The notes under the pieces: generated by a model
What the model saw: only the letters and a program-made list of their open reading frames with translations
What the model was told of the DNA's origin: nothing
Databases searched by the model: none
Translations under genes and position numbers: made by a program
Origin: Sporosarcina highlanderae
Lineage (GTDB): Bacteria; Bacillota; Bacilli; Bacillales_A; Planococcaceae
Direction of reading: 5' to 3'
Assembly: GCF_030433715.1 (NCBI RefSeq)
Contig: NZ_JAROCC010000004.1
Location: forward strand, 215,657-279,656
DNA: 64,000 nt
Shown here: one piece after another, positions 1 through 7,749 of the stretch
Numbering within the stretch: position 1 is the first letter of the stretch
Layout of the letters: every line of letters begins with the position of its first letter

Positions 1-348
1 AATTGAATCTGTAGATTTATCATAGAACGGTAATTGTAAATTCTCACTGTTACGCAAGGGGACTAAGAAACTGTTTAATAAACCACTGATATCCCACTGT
101 AAATAATAATACTCGTACCATTCCTCAAATCCAGTATGATAGCGCTTACTTGTTTCAACAATGTGCTCATCAAGATGATATATCCTGACCTCGCAGTTAC
201 AGTCTTTTAATTCTTGCTCAACCTCTTTGACGAAGGTAGTTTTTCCAGCCCCCCCTAATCCGTCTATACCGACAATCAAAGGCCGATTTTTATTGGAACG
301 ATAAAGGAATTGGTTGTATAAAGTTTCTGCCGTTTCTATAACAAACAT
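1..348 (-). CDS. P-loop kinase, uridine-kinase-like (C-terminus outside window)
   Basis: This reading frame runs off the left edge; 116 codons are visible from an ATG at 348. Residues 26-38 form a Walker A motif (VGIDGLGGAGKTT), the pattern of uridine kinase and related small-molecule kinases. A purine-rich GGGAG lies upstream of the ATG. The following residues (Asp/Glu/His-rich, then many Tyr and Trp) fit the lid and acceptor region of that superfamily, but the substrate cannot be read. The kinase superfamily call is firm; the specific function is not. Confidence 0.7.
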   Translation of the reverse strand, partial: MFVIETAETLYNQFLYRSNKNRPLIVGIDGLGGAGKTTFVKEVEQELKDCNCEVRIYHLDEHIVETSKRYHTGFEEWYEYYYLQWDISGLLNSFLVPLRNSENLQLPFYDKSTDSI

Positions 349-457
349 CTAATCCTTTACTCCCTTTTCATAATAAGTCGTTGAATTCAAAATAAAGTTT
401 CATTAATGATAAAACAGGCTACCTTTCGACAAGAGCTTGAAACAAAACGATCACCAT

Positions 458-601
458 GTGGAGCAAGCAATCAAGGAAAAACGGGGGAATGGTATCAGCT
501 ATGCCAACAGCCAAACTACGCAGTTACAGAGCGGAACTGTGGGAAATATGTATCTTGTTACGGGACAACAAAACAACACCCCCTCCGCAACCCACAATTA
601 G
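458..601 (+). pseudogene. possible remnant of a small protein gene
   Basis: A 47-codon frame from a GTG encodes a Gln/Asn/Thr/Ser-rich peptide with ordinary-looking composition (contains GNMYLVTGQQ). Stop codons TAA TGA TAA lie just upstream in the same frame, and neither the GTG nor an in-frame TTG at 437 has a ribosome binding site. It is therefore either the tail of a degraded gene or chance. I do not recognise the family. The rest of 349-638 shows nothing I can name. Confidence 0.2.
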
Positions 602-638
602 TTAGGCTGACAACACTACTCCTTGGAGAAAGCACCCG

Positions 639-830
639 TTAACGGAAAAATATAGAATATAGCACAAAGCCAATTATTAAAAAAAGAATCATTATCCCAG
701 TACCCTTCCAACTTAGACCACCAACAAGATCAGATAGATTACTTCCACGAATACTACTGGAAGGATGCCTTAATTCTTTTTGCCTCAGCCTCTCTCTTCT
801 ATCTTCAGAAGTTTCTTTATCACTATCCAT
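639..830 (-). CDS. small membrane protein, DUF6366-like
   Basis: A 63-residue protein with an acidic/basic N-terminal half (DKETSEDRRERLRQKEL) and one C-terminal transmembrane helix of about 18 residues (GIMILFLIIGFVLYSIFF). The motif LVGGLSWKGTGI just before the helix resembles the DUF6366 family of short Bacillales proteins, recalled from memory. The start is the second in-frame ATG at 830 because GGGAGG lies just upstream of it. The gene stands alone with flanking gaps and its function is unknown. Confidence 0.6.
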   Translation of the reverse strand: MDSDKETSEDRRERLRQKELRHPSSSIRGSNLSDLVGGLSWKGTGIMILFLIIGFVLYSIFFR

Positions 831-927
831 TTCCGTCCCTCCCAAATGCACTAAACAGCCAATACCACCAACGCGTCATTGATAGCATCCATTTCTATCG
901 CCAAGCATTTTCCGCATAAGCGCTCAT

Positions 928-1461
928 TCAATACCAACCATTCTTTTCTGTTCCATCCTTATAATAGACTTTTACTTCGGGATCATAATTAATTGGAAGC
1001 TCCGAAAAGCAATACCATATACGCCCCTTACTTGTTTCAATGATTGTAGCTTCGGTGAAATCTTTGTCTTTATATTTTATCTCAAGCGACTCAATCAATG
1101 GATCATTAATTACCCCGAATGTCAGGGATATTAGTTCTATATCCGAAGATTGATTGGTAGACTCTATGTTACTAAACATGCGTGTCAACATCCTATCCTC
1201 TTCATTGAATTGCTTACTTCCTGCCCCAAAAACCCAATGAAAGCCGAGAAGGGTCTTTTCTATTAATGCTACCGATAAAATATCACCATCGCCATAAAAA
1301 ATAATCTGGTGATCTTTAAAGTCAATCGTGTGGAAAACCTCATCAACTTGAACATTCGATTCTCTGATAGCTTCATCAAAATTTTTATAGTTCACCTTAT
1401 AATAAATGAAAATAATAAAAATCAGTAATAACGAAATCAAAACAGCTAATTTCGCTTTCAT
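928..1461 (-). CDS. hypothetical membrane-anchored protein
   Basis: A 177-residue protein with one N-terminal hydrophobic segment (about residues 4-21) and a soluble, probably extracellular remainder. No catalytic motif is visible and I do not recognise the family. The C-terminal part has regular charged and aromatic strands (KGRIWYCFSELP, VKVYYKDG), which suggests a beta-rich fold. The ATG at 1461 has a good site, AAGGAGATGG. That site forms the edge of a tandem 19-bp repeat upstream of the gene. Confidence 0.6.
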   Translation of the reverse strand: MKAKLAVLISLLLIFIIFIYYKVNYKNFDEAIRESNVQVDEVFHTIDFKDHQIIFYGDGDILSVALIEKTLLGFHWVFGAGSKQFNEEDRMLTRMFSNIESTNQSSDIELISLTFGVINDPLIESLEIKYKDKDFTEATIIETSKGRIWYCFSELPINYDPEVKVYYKDGTEKNGWY

Positions 1462-1470
1462 ATCCCATCT

Positions 1471-1518
1471 CCTTATTATTAAAAAATTGCCTTATTATTA
1501 AAAAATTGCCTTATTATA
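1471..1518. repeat. 19-bp tandem repeat, about 2.5 copies
   Basis: The unit CCTTATTATTAAAAAATTG occurs at 1471-1489 and 1490-1508 without mismatch, followed by a partial third copy (CCTTATTATA). The first unit includes the ribosome binding site of the minus-strand gene starting at 1461, so each unit carries a copy of AATAAGG in that orientation. The rest of the 1462-1841 gap shows no hairpin or promoter that I would defend. Confidence 0.85.
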
Positions 1519-1841
1519 GAAATGACACTTGCTAAATAACTGCAATTCCAATATAGACTATCAACTTGGATATCTAAAATTGTCCGTTATAATCTCCTTG
1601 TACGATTGTTCTACTTGATTCGAACGTAAAGCATGGGTTTGTATGCTATGAAAATGGCCCGATTTTAGATTAAGATTTCGAATTAATGAACATTGAAAAG
1701 CTGAGTAACTTTTTCATTATTCTGCCTCCTTGATGCATTAGACTATGTATTCGCAGTTAAGTTACAAGAAGTTTTAGCAAACGCTTTCAAAAATGTTCCG
1801 TATGTTTTCATACCTCCCCCTACTCAAATGCTTACGTGGCC

Positions 1842-2339
1842 TTATTGCTTAACAAATATAAAATGATCATCAGGTTCCCAAATGTGCGTGTCATCGCAAA
1901 CATATCCTCTAAGCCAAAGTACGCCATCTATTCTTCTAAGGTAAAAGCCTTTTGGTAAATCATGATTCTCGGTTAGTATTTGAGAAGCTACTGTAATAGA
2001 CCCATAAGGAGCCTTGTGTTGTTGATGCCCGTTCAAATTAGCTTCAGGCTGATCCAGATAAGCAAGCCTCAAATAAGGACCAAGCTCCAAAGGACATAAT
2101 TTCAAACCAAGCTGATTTGCCTTTTCAAAGATTTGAGTGATGGTTCCCCCCTCTAAAAAACCAAGATCTTGTACGGCTATTTCTACTGTTTCTACTATGT
2201 ATTTTCTATCTGAAGTAGTAAATCTGTCGTCATCTAACAGTGTTTCACCAAGCTCATTCATCAAGATAGATTCCTTTTTTAATTTATGAATAAGCTGTGA
2301 TTTGGTGAAACCGCCCACCTCAACCGTCCTTCTGATCAT
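1842..2339 (-). CDS. conserved hypothetical protein (often labelled 'helicase' in Bacillus)
   Basis: A 165-residue soluble protein starting at the ATG at 2339 (MIRRTVEVGGFTKSQL). The frame continues upstream to an ATG at 2423, but those 28 residues overlap the neighbouring Nudix fragment and look unlike the rest. I recall closely similar B. cereus-group proteins annotated 'helicase', but no Walker or helicase motif is present, so that label is unsupported. Conserved-looking blocks are LGLKLCPLELGPYLRL and the C-terminal GFYLRRIDGVLWLRGY. The ribosome binding site of the ATG is weak (GGGAGA about 18 bases upstream), so the start is uncertain. Confidence 0.6.
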   Translation of the reverse strand: MIRRTVEVGGFTKSQLIHKLKKESILMNELGETLLDDDRFTTSDRKYIVETVEIAVQDLGFLEGGTITQIFEKANQLGLKLCPLELGPYLRLAYLDQPEANLNGHQQHKAPYGSITVASQILTENHDLPKGFYLRRIDGVLWLRGYVCDDTHIWEPDDHFIFVKQ

Positions 2340-2392
2340 ACGACAGTTAGGGTATATCTCCCGTATTTTGACATCCACACATAGCCCCCCTT

Positions 2393-2599
2393 TTATGCGA
2401 TTGTTTCGGATAGCGACTTCCAATCGGCCTCGGCAATACTTCCATCAGGATCATTAATCCCGCAACATTCCTCTGGACTTTCGCCAACTTCAATACCACC
2501 AGAAGGCACTGCCCATTTCTCTGTCCCCACACTTCTAACCATTAACATTTCCTTTTGTTCATTGATACAAATACCTGCTGATCCTGACCAACTTTTCAT
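2393..2599 (-). pseudogene. truncated Nudix hydrolase
   Basis: The 68-codon frame begins like a Nudix hydrolase: residues 20-40 read MVRSVGTEKW, AVPSGGIEVG and ESPEECC. The Nudix box needs GX5EX7REUXEEXGU. Here the text after EECC becomes GINDPDGSIA, so the metal-binding REXXEE helix is missing and the frame ends soon after. Nudix enzymes are normally 130-170 residues. In a second frame just downstream, VDVKIREIY resembles the strand that follows a Nudix box. An internal deletion or frameshift is the simplest reading. Confidence 0.6.
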
Positions 2600-2628
2600 T
2601 CTTTATACTCCCCTTACCATTACAGCCA

Positions 2629-2916
2629 TTATTTCTTACCTTTTCGCTCTAAAAGCATAGGTGCTATATTTAGTACAATGGAAGCAATTGTCAAAAACCA
2701 TAATGCCCTTTCCATACCAGGTATAACATCCATTAAAGCTGCCCAATCTTCCGCTTCAACCCACACCGATATGAGACTGTATTCTGCACAAAGTGTTAAT
2801 GCTGTAAAAGATAATCCAATCGCCATAGCAAGTTTATAATCCTTTCCTGCTTTAAACATATAAAGATTTATAAGTGTTGCTACTATTGCTATAATCCCAA
2901 ATATCATAAATAACAT
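2629..2916 (-). CDS. small membrane protein, three helices
   Basis: A 95-residue hydrophobic protein with helices near residues 1-20, 29-50 and 71-88 and a short basic tail (LLERKGKK). The ATG has an excellent site (GGAGG, eight bases upstream). No family recognised. It lies with other small minus-strand membrane genes in an accessory strip. Confidence 0.6.
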   Translation of the reverse strand: MLFMIFGIIAIVATLINLYMFKAGKDYKLAMAIGLSFTALTLCAEYSLISVWVEAEDWAALMDVIPGMERALWFLTIASIVLNIAPMLLERKGKK

Positions 2917-2967
2917 TATTAACCTCCATATATTTTTATTTTTATCGCGTAATAATACAAATGTGCA

Positions 2968-3279
2968 TTATGGTGCAAACGGGATCTTACCAGTAAACAA
3001 TAGAATAATAATGATAATCCAAAATAAAAAGAAAGATGAAGAAAGAATCAATGAAATAATCGGTATGGTATTTTTCTCCGTTTTTTTCACCAGGCCCACA
3101 ATTGACAAGATAACACCCGCAGCTGTGAGGAAGATTGATATATAATCGCCAGTTAAATATCCTACATTTGCAATTCTCGTAGGTTCCACGAAAACAATAA
3201 AGAAACAAACAACACCTATAAGTAGAGAAATGTAGCTAACCATACTGTGTTTCTTAGGCATATTCATTTCCACTGTCAA
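2968..3279 (-). CDS. small membrane protein, three to four helices
   Basis: A 103-residue membrane protein. I choose a TTG start at 3279 because GAGAGGGG lies exactly seven bases upstream; the ATG at 3267 has no comparable site. Helices are visible near residues 13-30, 40-60 and 72-97, with a KKTEKN loop before the last. The family is unknown. The longer frame to 3384 has no ribosome binding site. Confidence 0.55.
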   Translation of the reverse strand: MTVEMNMPKKHSMVSYISLLIGVVCFFIVFVEPTRIANVGYLTGDYISIFLTAAGVILSIVGLVKKTEKNTIPIISLILSSSFFLFWIIIIILLFTGKIPFAP

Positions 3280-3465
3280 AAAAATACCCCTCTCAATAAT
3301 TTTCCAACTATTAGTAATACGTTTCATTTCAAAAAATGTTGCATGCATTATTCTAAGAACTCTATCAAATGCATAAATAAGCACAGTGTTGCCAAAGAAA
3401 TGTGCCTATGGGCTAAATCAAGCAAGAAGGGTCATGTTACTTTTTCAATGAACTTTACGAAACAG

Positions 3466-3496
3466 AGGCGCAATCCACTTTAAGGATTGCGCCTTT
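3466..3496. terminator. strong hairpin, possible terminator
   Basis: An 11-bp perfect stem (AGGCGCAATCC / GGATTGCGCCT) with a 7-base loop, followed on the plus strand only by a short TTT. No gene runs clearly into it from either side, so it may be left over from a lost gene in the 3280-3655 gap. Confidence 0.5.
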
Positions 3497-3547
3497 AGGC
3501 TTTCATTCTACATTCCCATATTTCGGTATTTTTTTAACAAGGAATCT

Positions 3548-3652
3548 TCACGTCAGAAATTCTGCTGCGGGAATGAGTAATAAAAGGACAAATAGATAGA
3601 AGATGACGTCTGGTATGAAACTGCCGTAAATCCACCGACCCCATACATCTAC
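3548..3652 (-). pseudogene. fragment resembling a membrane-protein C-terminus
   Basis: Directly after the stop codons of the YCII gene, a frame with no start codon encodes about 34 residues rich in Trp, Phe and Leu (WIYGSFIPDVIFYLFVLLLL), ending in TGA. It could be the end of a deleted membrane gene or chance. Confidence 0.2.
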
Positions 3653-3655
3653 CTA

Positions 3656-4003
3656 TCACTCAAAAATTTGCCGCAGCTCAATTTGCCCTTCGCCATTCCC
3701 TTGTGGATCTGGCATCCGCATAGCCCACTTGATTGCTTCTTCCCTTGATTCCACGTCAATTAAAATGAACCCGGCAACTAAATCATCCGAAAACGGGCCT
3801 TCCGTGACTACAGGCGTTCCCCCTTCCTTCGGATATGAAAAGCGAATTCCATTCGAACTCGGATGAAGTCCTTTCGCCATAATTCGCACGCCTGCATTCA
3901 CTAATTCCTCATTGTACTTTGTCATGGCTTCCCGGAGCTTAAGGCTCGGAAGATTTCCTGCCTCCGAATTTTTTGAGGCTTTGACAATAATCATAAAGAG
4001 CAT
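3656..4003 (-). CDS. YCII-domain protein
   Basis: A 115-residue protein of the YCII/DGPF type: it begins MLFMIIVKAS, carries the conserved block GGTPVVTEGPFSDDLVAGF near residues 61-79, and ends in an amphipathic helix with WAMRMPDP. Bacterial homologues are small alpha/beta-barrel dimers, often found with ECF sigma factors, and their reactions are mostly unknown. No sigma factor is adjacent here. The ATG at 4003 has GGAGGATG upstream. Confidence 0.75.
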   Translation of the reverse strand: MLFMIIVKASKNSEAGNLPSLKLREAMTKYNEELVNAGVRIMAKGLHPSSNGIRFSYPKEGGTPVVTEGPFSDDLVAGFILIDVESREEAIKWAMRMPDPQGNGEGQIELRQIFE

Positions 4004-4147
4004 GAATACATCCTCCTTCTTGTGTTAAAATCGCATAAGCAATTTCTCGGTTTGGTACACGTAAATTAGTTGAGTTCTATCCAGTTGATTCATAAAAGGA
4101 TAACCCCCGTCATTTAGGGAATTATATCTCAAAAGGTGGTGTTCTTA

Positions 4148-4567
4148 ATGAATAAAACTATGCTTTCCGCAATATTTTTTGCATTTCTTCTATTCAGTTT
4201 CAGTGGGATTACAAAAGCAAATGCAGATACTGAAATAATTCCCCAAGATCAATCTCCAAGTTTACTGGAAAAGGCGTTTCTGAGAAGTCTTGGTTGGACA
4301 ATCCTTGATATTATGGAAAGTCACGGTGATAATCAGTTATTCGAAAACGAAAGAATCGAAAAAATATCTGCAGATAATGGCAAATACGATGTCACATTAC
4401 GGGTTATCGGTTTCGAAGGGGCACATGGTCCGCCCTATAAGTTAATACGCATGACGATTCGCTTCCCTGGTAGCGGTGGTAATACCAATTATAGCGTTAT
4501 TTCTTATTCCCATCGGATAATCTCGGACAAGGAATTTGAGGAGTTAACGAAATATGCTGCGCCTTGA
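4148..4567 (+). CDS. secreted DUF3888-family protein
   Basis: A 139-residue protein with a signal peptide: a basic start (MNKTM), a hydrophobic core (LSAIFFAFLLFSFSGI) and a likely cleavage after KANA near residue 27. The mature part (LLEKAFLRSLGWTILDIMESHG, then a beta-rich half with GAHGPPY) matches my memory of DUF3888, a secreted Bacillales family without known activity. I choose the ATG at 4148 with AAAAGG about 11 bases upstream over the in-frame GTGs. It is the only plus-strand gene in the first 6 kb. Confidence 0.65.
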   Translation: MNKTMLSAIFFAFLLFSFSGITKANADTEIIPQDQSPSLLEKAFLRSLGWTILDIMESHGDNQLFENERIEKISADNGKYDVTLRVIGFEGAHGPPYKLIRMTIRFPGSGGNTNYSVISYSHRIISDKEFEELTKYAAP

Positions 4568-4581
4568 AGTAAATAATCCAT

Positions 4582-4616
4582 AGGCGCAGATTCTTATTCA
4601 AGAATCGCGTCTTTTT
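4582..4616 (+). terminator. intrinsic terminator of the DUF3888 gene
   Basis: The hairpin GGCGC-A-GATTCTT / AAGAATCGCGTC with one bulge and a short loop is followed by a T-run (TCTTTTTATT), just after the stop codon at 4567. Confidence 0.75.
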
Positions 4617-4631
4617 ATTAATCACCAAATA

Positions 4632-5837
4632 CTATTCAATACCAGCAATTAGCTTCATTTTCTTTTCGATTTCGTCCACGATCGTATTCGTTTCCGCATC
4701 TCCATAATAACGGACGAAAATGACTCCTTTTCCTTTAGAAGCAAAAATTTTCTTCGTATCCGCTCCTTCATAGACAACTAAGCGGTCAAGATCTGGATGG
4801 TTCACTTCCACGTAATCCTCTTTATTTTCATCATACTGATGCCACTTCACCAAGTCAGCAATGAGACTGTCTGCCATCGCTGGCAGCGTTAACTGATAGA
4901 CTTTTGTATGAACGCTTGGTGAATATTGTCCGCTGCCATCGCTCCATTCTTTTCCTAAAACAACTCCACCTTCATCTGTATCATATTGAACTGGAGCAAA
5001 TGGACTCCACTTAACGGAATATCGATTGCCCCAGTCGACTCCATCATTCATGTATTCCGGCTCTTCACGAATTAAATGTGGATTTCGTTCAATGTCCGCC
5101 AACCTGACAATGGGCAAGTCAACATTCTCTCTGGGCAATGTTATAGTCTTATTTTTAACGAGTTGAACGACGGGAATCGCCGCACTTAATCCGATAAAAA
5201 TTGTAAAAACCACAACGAAAGCAGATCGTAGGCGATCGCGCTTTGTCCAAGTTGCATGACGGTTAACCGGCTTTTCTTCCATTAAATTCTTCCGTAATGC
5301 ACGAATGGACAAAGTCGCCCGCAGCGAAGTGTAAGCTGTATATCCGATGAAAGCTGCTAAAATGGTTTGTTGAATTGCCCAGCCTTCTATAAGAACATAA
5401 ATCGGTGTTCCTTCCAGAAACCAAATCGCACTCAGCATTCCAATCATAAGGATTGTTGCCACAACCGTAAAAATGGCATTGCCCATTAATTTTTGGTCCA
5501 GTTTTTCTATCGTAAATGATTGTTCTGCAGAATCTGTATGCAGTTCAGGTGCGTTTACCTCTACCGGTGAAGAAAAAACGTAAAAAAGTTTATCCCGCGT
5601 TACATACTGCCATCCACTTTCGGCATACATGTCCAACTGATCCTTTGAAATTTTCCGGTCGATTGAAATGTCGATTCGATACTTCATTTGTTTCGGTTCA
5701 CCTTTTTCGAATGTAGCGAACATCTTTCCTAACTTTTTTAAATGAAGACCTTTTGCAGCCATTTCTTCAAACCAGTTTTCATGCTCTCCGATCCGCCAAT
5801 AATCATTCGGTCGAACTTTGTAAACCAACTTACCCAT
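4632..5837 (-). CDS. DUF2812 membrane protein, PadR partner
   Basis: A 401-residue protein starting at the ATG at 5837, which overlaps the end of the PadR gene (ATGGGTAA shared by both). The N-terminal 85 or so residues (YKVRPNDYWRIGEHENWFEEMAAKG) are a typical DUF2812 domain. Helices follow near 125-145, 155-175 and 205-225, then a large extracellular C-terminal domain. PadR/DUF2812 pairs are common in Firmicutes, where the PadR protein is thought to repress the membrane gene; the membrane protein's function is unknown. Translational coupling is likely from the overlap. Confidence 0.75.
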   Translation of the reverse strand: MGKLVYKVRPNDYWRIGEHENWFEEMAAKGLHLKKLGKMFATFEKGEPKQMKYRIDISIDRKISKDQLDMYAESGWQYVTRDKLFYVFSSPVEVNAPELHTDSAEQSFTIEKLDQKLMGNAIFTVVATILMIGMLSAIWFLEGTPIYVLIEGWAIQQTILAAFIGYTAYTSLRATLSIRALRKNLMEEKPVNRHATWTKRDRLRSAFVVVFTIFIGLSAAIPVVQLVKNKTITLPRENVDLPIVRLADIERNPHLIREEPEYMNDGVDWGNRYSVKWSPFAPVQYDTDEGGVVLGKEWSDGSGQYSPSVHTKVYQLTLPAMADSLIADLVKWHQYDENKEDYVEVNHPDLDRLVVYEGADTKKIFASKGKGVIFVRYYGDAETNTIVDEIEKKMKLIAGIE

Positions 5838-6153
5838 TTTCAATCTCACCTTCTTCTACCATTTTACCGTCAACGATTTGAGCCTTCAGACGATTGTATT
5901 CCGTCCGTAACGCAACTTTTCCCTCTCGTGTAATCTCATATGTTTTTCTTCGTCCATCCGCTTCTGCCAAAGAAATAAGACCGTCTTTTTGCATGCGAGA
6001 AAGCACTCCATACAGTGTTCCTGGTCCCATTTTTATTCTTCCGTTAGAAACGTCACTAATTGAATGCATTAGTTGATAACCATGGTTAGGATTCAATAAT
6101 GCAAGAAGTACATAGTACATCGCTTCCGTCATTGGTCCACCCGTATACGTCAC
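5830..6153 (-). CDS. PadR-family transcriptional regulator
   Basis: A 107-residue winged-helix protein of the short PadR class. Diagnostic residues are YYVLLALLNPNHGYQLM (helix 1), MGPGTLYGVLSRMQKDGLI (recognition helix, near residues 42-60) and DGRRKTYEITREG (wing). Translation starts at GTG 6153 with GGAGGG about seven bases upstream. It overlaps the downstream DUF2812 gene. A palindrome next to its promoter suggests autorepression. The inducing signal is unknown; PadR proteins often respond to phenolics, drugs or envelope stress. Confidence 0.88.
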   Translation of the reverse strand: MTYTGGPMTEAMYYVLLALLNPNHGYQLMHSISDVSNGRIKMGPGTLYGVLSRMQKDGLISLAEADGRRKTYEITREGKVALRTEYNRLKAQIVDGKMVEEGEIENG

Positions 6154-6179
6154 ATCTTGCCCTCCTCTCAGAAGTTAGT

Positions 6180-6235
6180 ATGTATCACGATATATCGCAT
6201 GACATAATAGTATATGGGTTAATTGTTTTTGTAAA
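6180..6235 (-). promoter_or_regulatory. promoter and probable PadR operator
   Basis: Minus-strand promoter TTTACA (6230-6235), 17-bp spacer, TACTAT (6207-6212). Overlapping and just downstream, 6180-6205 reads ATGT at one end and ACAT at the other around a perfect CGATATATCG core. ATGT/ACAT half sites are the usual PadR recognition pattern, so autoregulation is the natural inference. Confidence 0.6.
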
Positions 6236-6329
6236 GGGAATATTTTTAATTGTGCATGCGTAAAAAAATAATAAAAAAAGTAGAAAGTCAGTTTTGTTTT
6301 TAACCGACTTTCTACTTTTAAATCTCTGT

Positions 6330-6863
6330 TTAAACCTTAGCAATACGGATATTGCTGATCATCGCAAATCCAAGGATGACCATGATGATTACAAAAAACT
6401 GAGGTCCGATATAAGGACTCAGGAAGTAGCATAAAGTTAAGAGTACACCCGCCGCCGTAATCGGCACGCCATAAAATGCACCATCGAATTCTTTGACGTT
6501 ATAACGAGCTAATCGTATTGCGCCTGCTACAATATAAAATACAGTAGCCGCAATTCCGACCCATAGCATATCAGATAGATCAGTCATATAAATCAGAAGC
6601 GCCGGGGCTACACCAAAGGAAACTAAATCACTTAACGAATCCAACTCTTTTCCGAACAGAGACTCTGAATGGAAATGGCGTGCGACCATTCCATCAAAAC
6701 GATCAAAAAGAGCGGCAAGGAAAATGAACACTAAACTCATATGGCTAAGCTCACGTGAAATAAGGATAATCGCAATAATACCAAAGCTGAGATTTATAAC
6801 AGTAATTGCATTGGCCAATTGGCCTTTAATTTTAGTATAATCTAAGTATCTCGATAAAAACAT
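6330..6863 (-). CDS. pssA: phosphatidylserine synthase (CDP-alcohol phosphatidyltransferase)
   Basis: Makes phosphatidylserine from CDP-diacylglycerol and serine in the membrane. The 177-residue protein contains the complete family signature D57-G-x2-A-R-x8-G-x3-D-x3-D79 with every conserved residue in place. Six or so transmembrane helices surround it, as in the B. subtilis enzyme of the same size. The ATG at 6863 has GGAGG eight bases upstream. It diverges from psd with only 55 bases between the two starts; in B. subtilis pssA, the DedA gene ybfM and psd lie in one operon, so the genes are conserved but rearranged. Confidence 0.92.
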   Translation of the reverse strand: MFLSRYLDYTKIKGQLANAITVINLSFGIIAIILISRELSHMSLVFIFLAALFDRFDGMVARHFHSESLFGKELDSLSDLVSFGVAPALLIYMTDLSDMLWVGIAATVFYIVAGAIRLARYNVKEFDGAFYGVPITAAGVLLTLCYFLSPYIGPQFFVIIMVILGFAMISNIRIAKV

Positions 6864-6918
6864 AATGATTCCTCCATCATATTATGGTTTATTTATCAAA
6901 GCATTGGAGACTGATAGA

Positions 6919-7710
6919 ATGAAAAAAGCACTATTCAAATACTTTGTCGAACTAACTGGGCATCCAGTTTCTTCATCGCTGTTAAAGTCCGTTACAAGCT
7001 CTCGCCTTAGTCAAAAGCTGATTAAACCTTTCGCACGAACATATCATATCAATGAGAGCGAAGCTGAGTTTCCCATTGACCGGTATGAAAGCCTTCAAGC
7101 CTATTTTACGCGAAATTTGAAACAAGGTGCACGTCCAATCGACACTCAACATGAAACATTAATATCTCCGGTTGATGGGTTTCTAAGTGCGTCAGGTACA
7201 ATCGAGACAGATCAAACATTCATTATCAAAGATTATCTATATAGTATAGAACAAATTTTGGGAGATGAAAAGATAGCAAATGCCTATGAAGGCGGATTCT
7301 TTTACGTATTTTACCTTTCACCAAGCCATTACCATCATTTTCACTATCCTTTCGATGGAAAACTGATTTCTCGCTATGCTCTTGGCGCAACTTCATTTCC
7401 AGTAAATGATTTAGGACTTCGGCTTGGTAATCAGCCTTTTGCTACCAATTATCGGCTCATCTCTGAACTATCTACTTCACACGGCAAGGTTGCAATCGTT
7501 AAGGTGGGCGCCCTTAATGTCAACAGCATTCATATCAATGACTCTTCTAAAGAATGTCGAAAAGGCGAAGACTTCGGATATTTTTCATTCGGATCTACAG
7601 TCATTCTTTTACTTGAGAAAAACCATACGTTTCAACCAACAATCCCTACTGATACTGAGGTGAGGATGGGACAGTCGGTTGGGAAATGGAATCCACTTCC
7701 CCGCACCTAA
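6919..7710 (+). CDS. psd: phosphatidylserine decarboxylase
   Basis: Converts phosphatidylserine to phosphatidylethanolamine. The 263-residue proenzyme has the C-terminal cleavage motif as FGST (Ser226), where self-cleavage makes the pyruvoyl group; many homologues have LGST. Other family blocks are LISPVDGFLSASG near residue 85 and LSPSHYHHFHYPFDG near 135, the latter His-rich as expected. I start at ATG 6919 because GGAG precedes it by nine bases; the upstream in-frame extension runs into pssA. The DedA gene follows after 39 bases, so the two are probably cotranscribed. Confidence 0.92.
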   Translation: MKKALFKYFVELTGHPVSSSLLKSVTSSRLSQKLIKPFARTYHINESEAEFPIDRYESLQAYFTRNLKQGARPIDTQHETLISPVDGFLSASGTIETDQTFIIKDYLYSIEQILGDEKIANAYEGGFFYVFYLSPSHYHHFHYPFDGKLISRYALGATSFPVNDLGLRLGNQPFATNYRLISELSTSHGKVAIVKVGALNVNSIHINDSSKECRKGEDFGYFSFGSTVILLLEKNHTFQPTIPTDTEVRMGQSVGKWNPLPRT

Positions 7711-7749
7711 CGAACACGGAAATCTTCATGAGAAGAGCGAGGGAATGAC

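Noticed and set aside
406..642. 78-codon plus-strand ORF
   Set aside because: Cys- and Gln-rich composition without a ribosome binding site; another frame in the same stretch (458-601) looks more protein-like.
3247..3483. 78-codon plus-strand ORF
   Set aside because: Antisense to the membrane gene at 2968-3279 and His/Lys/Asn-rich by composition only.
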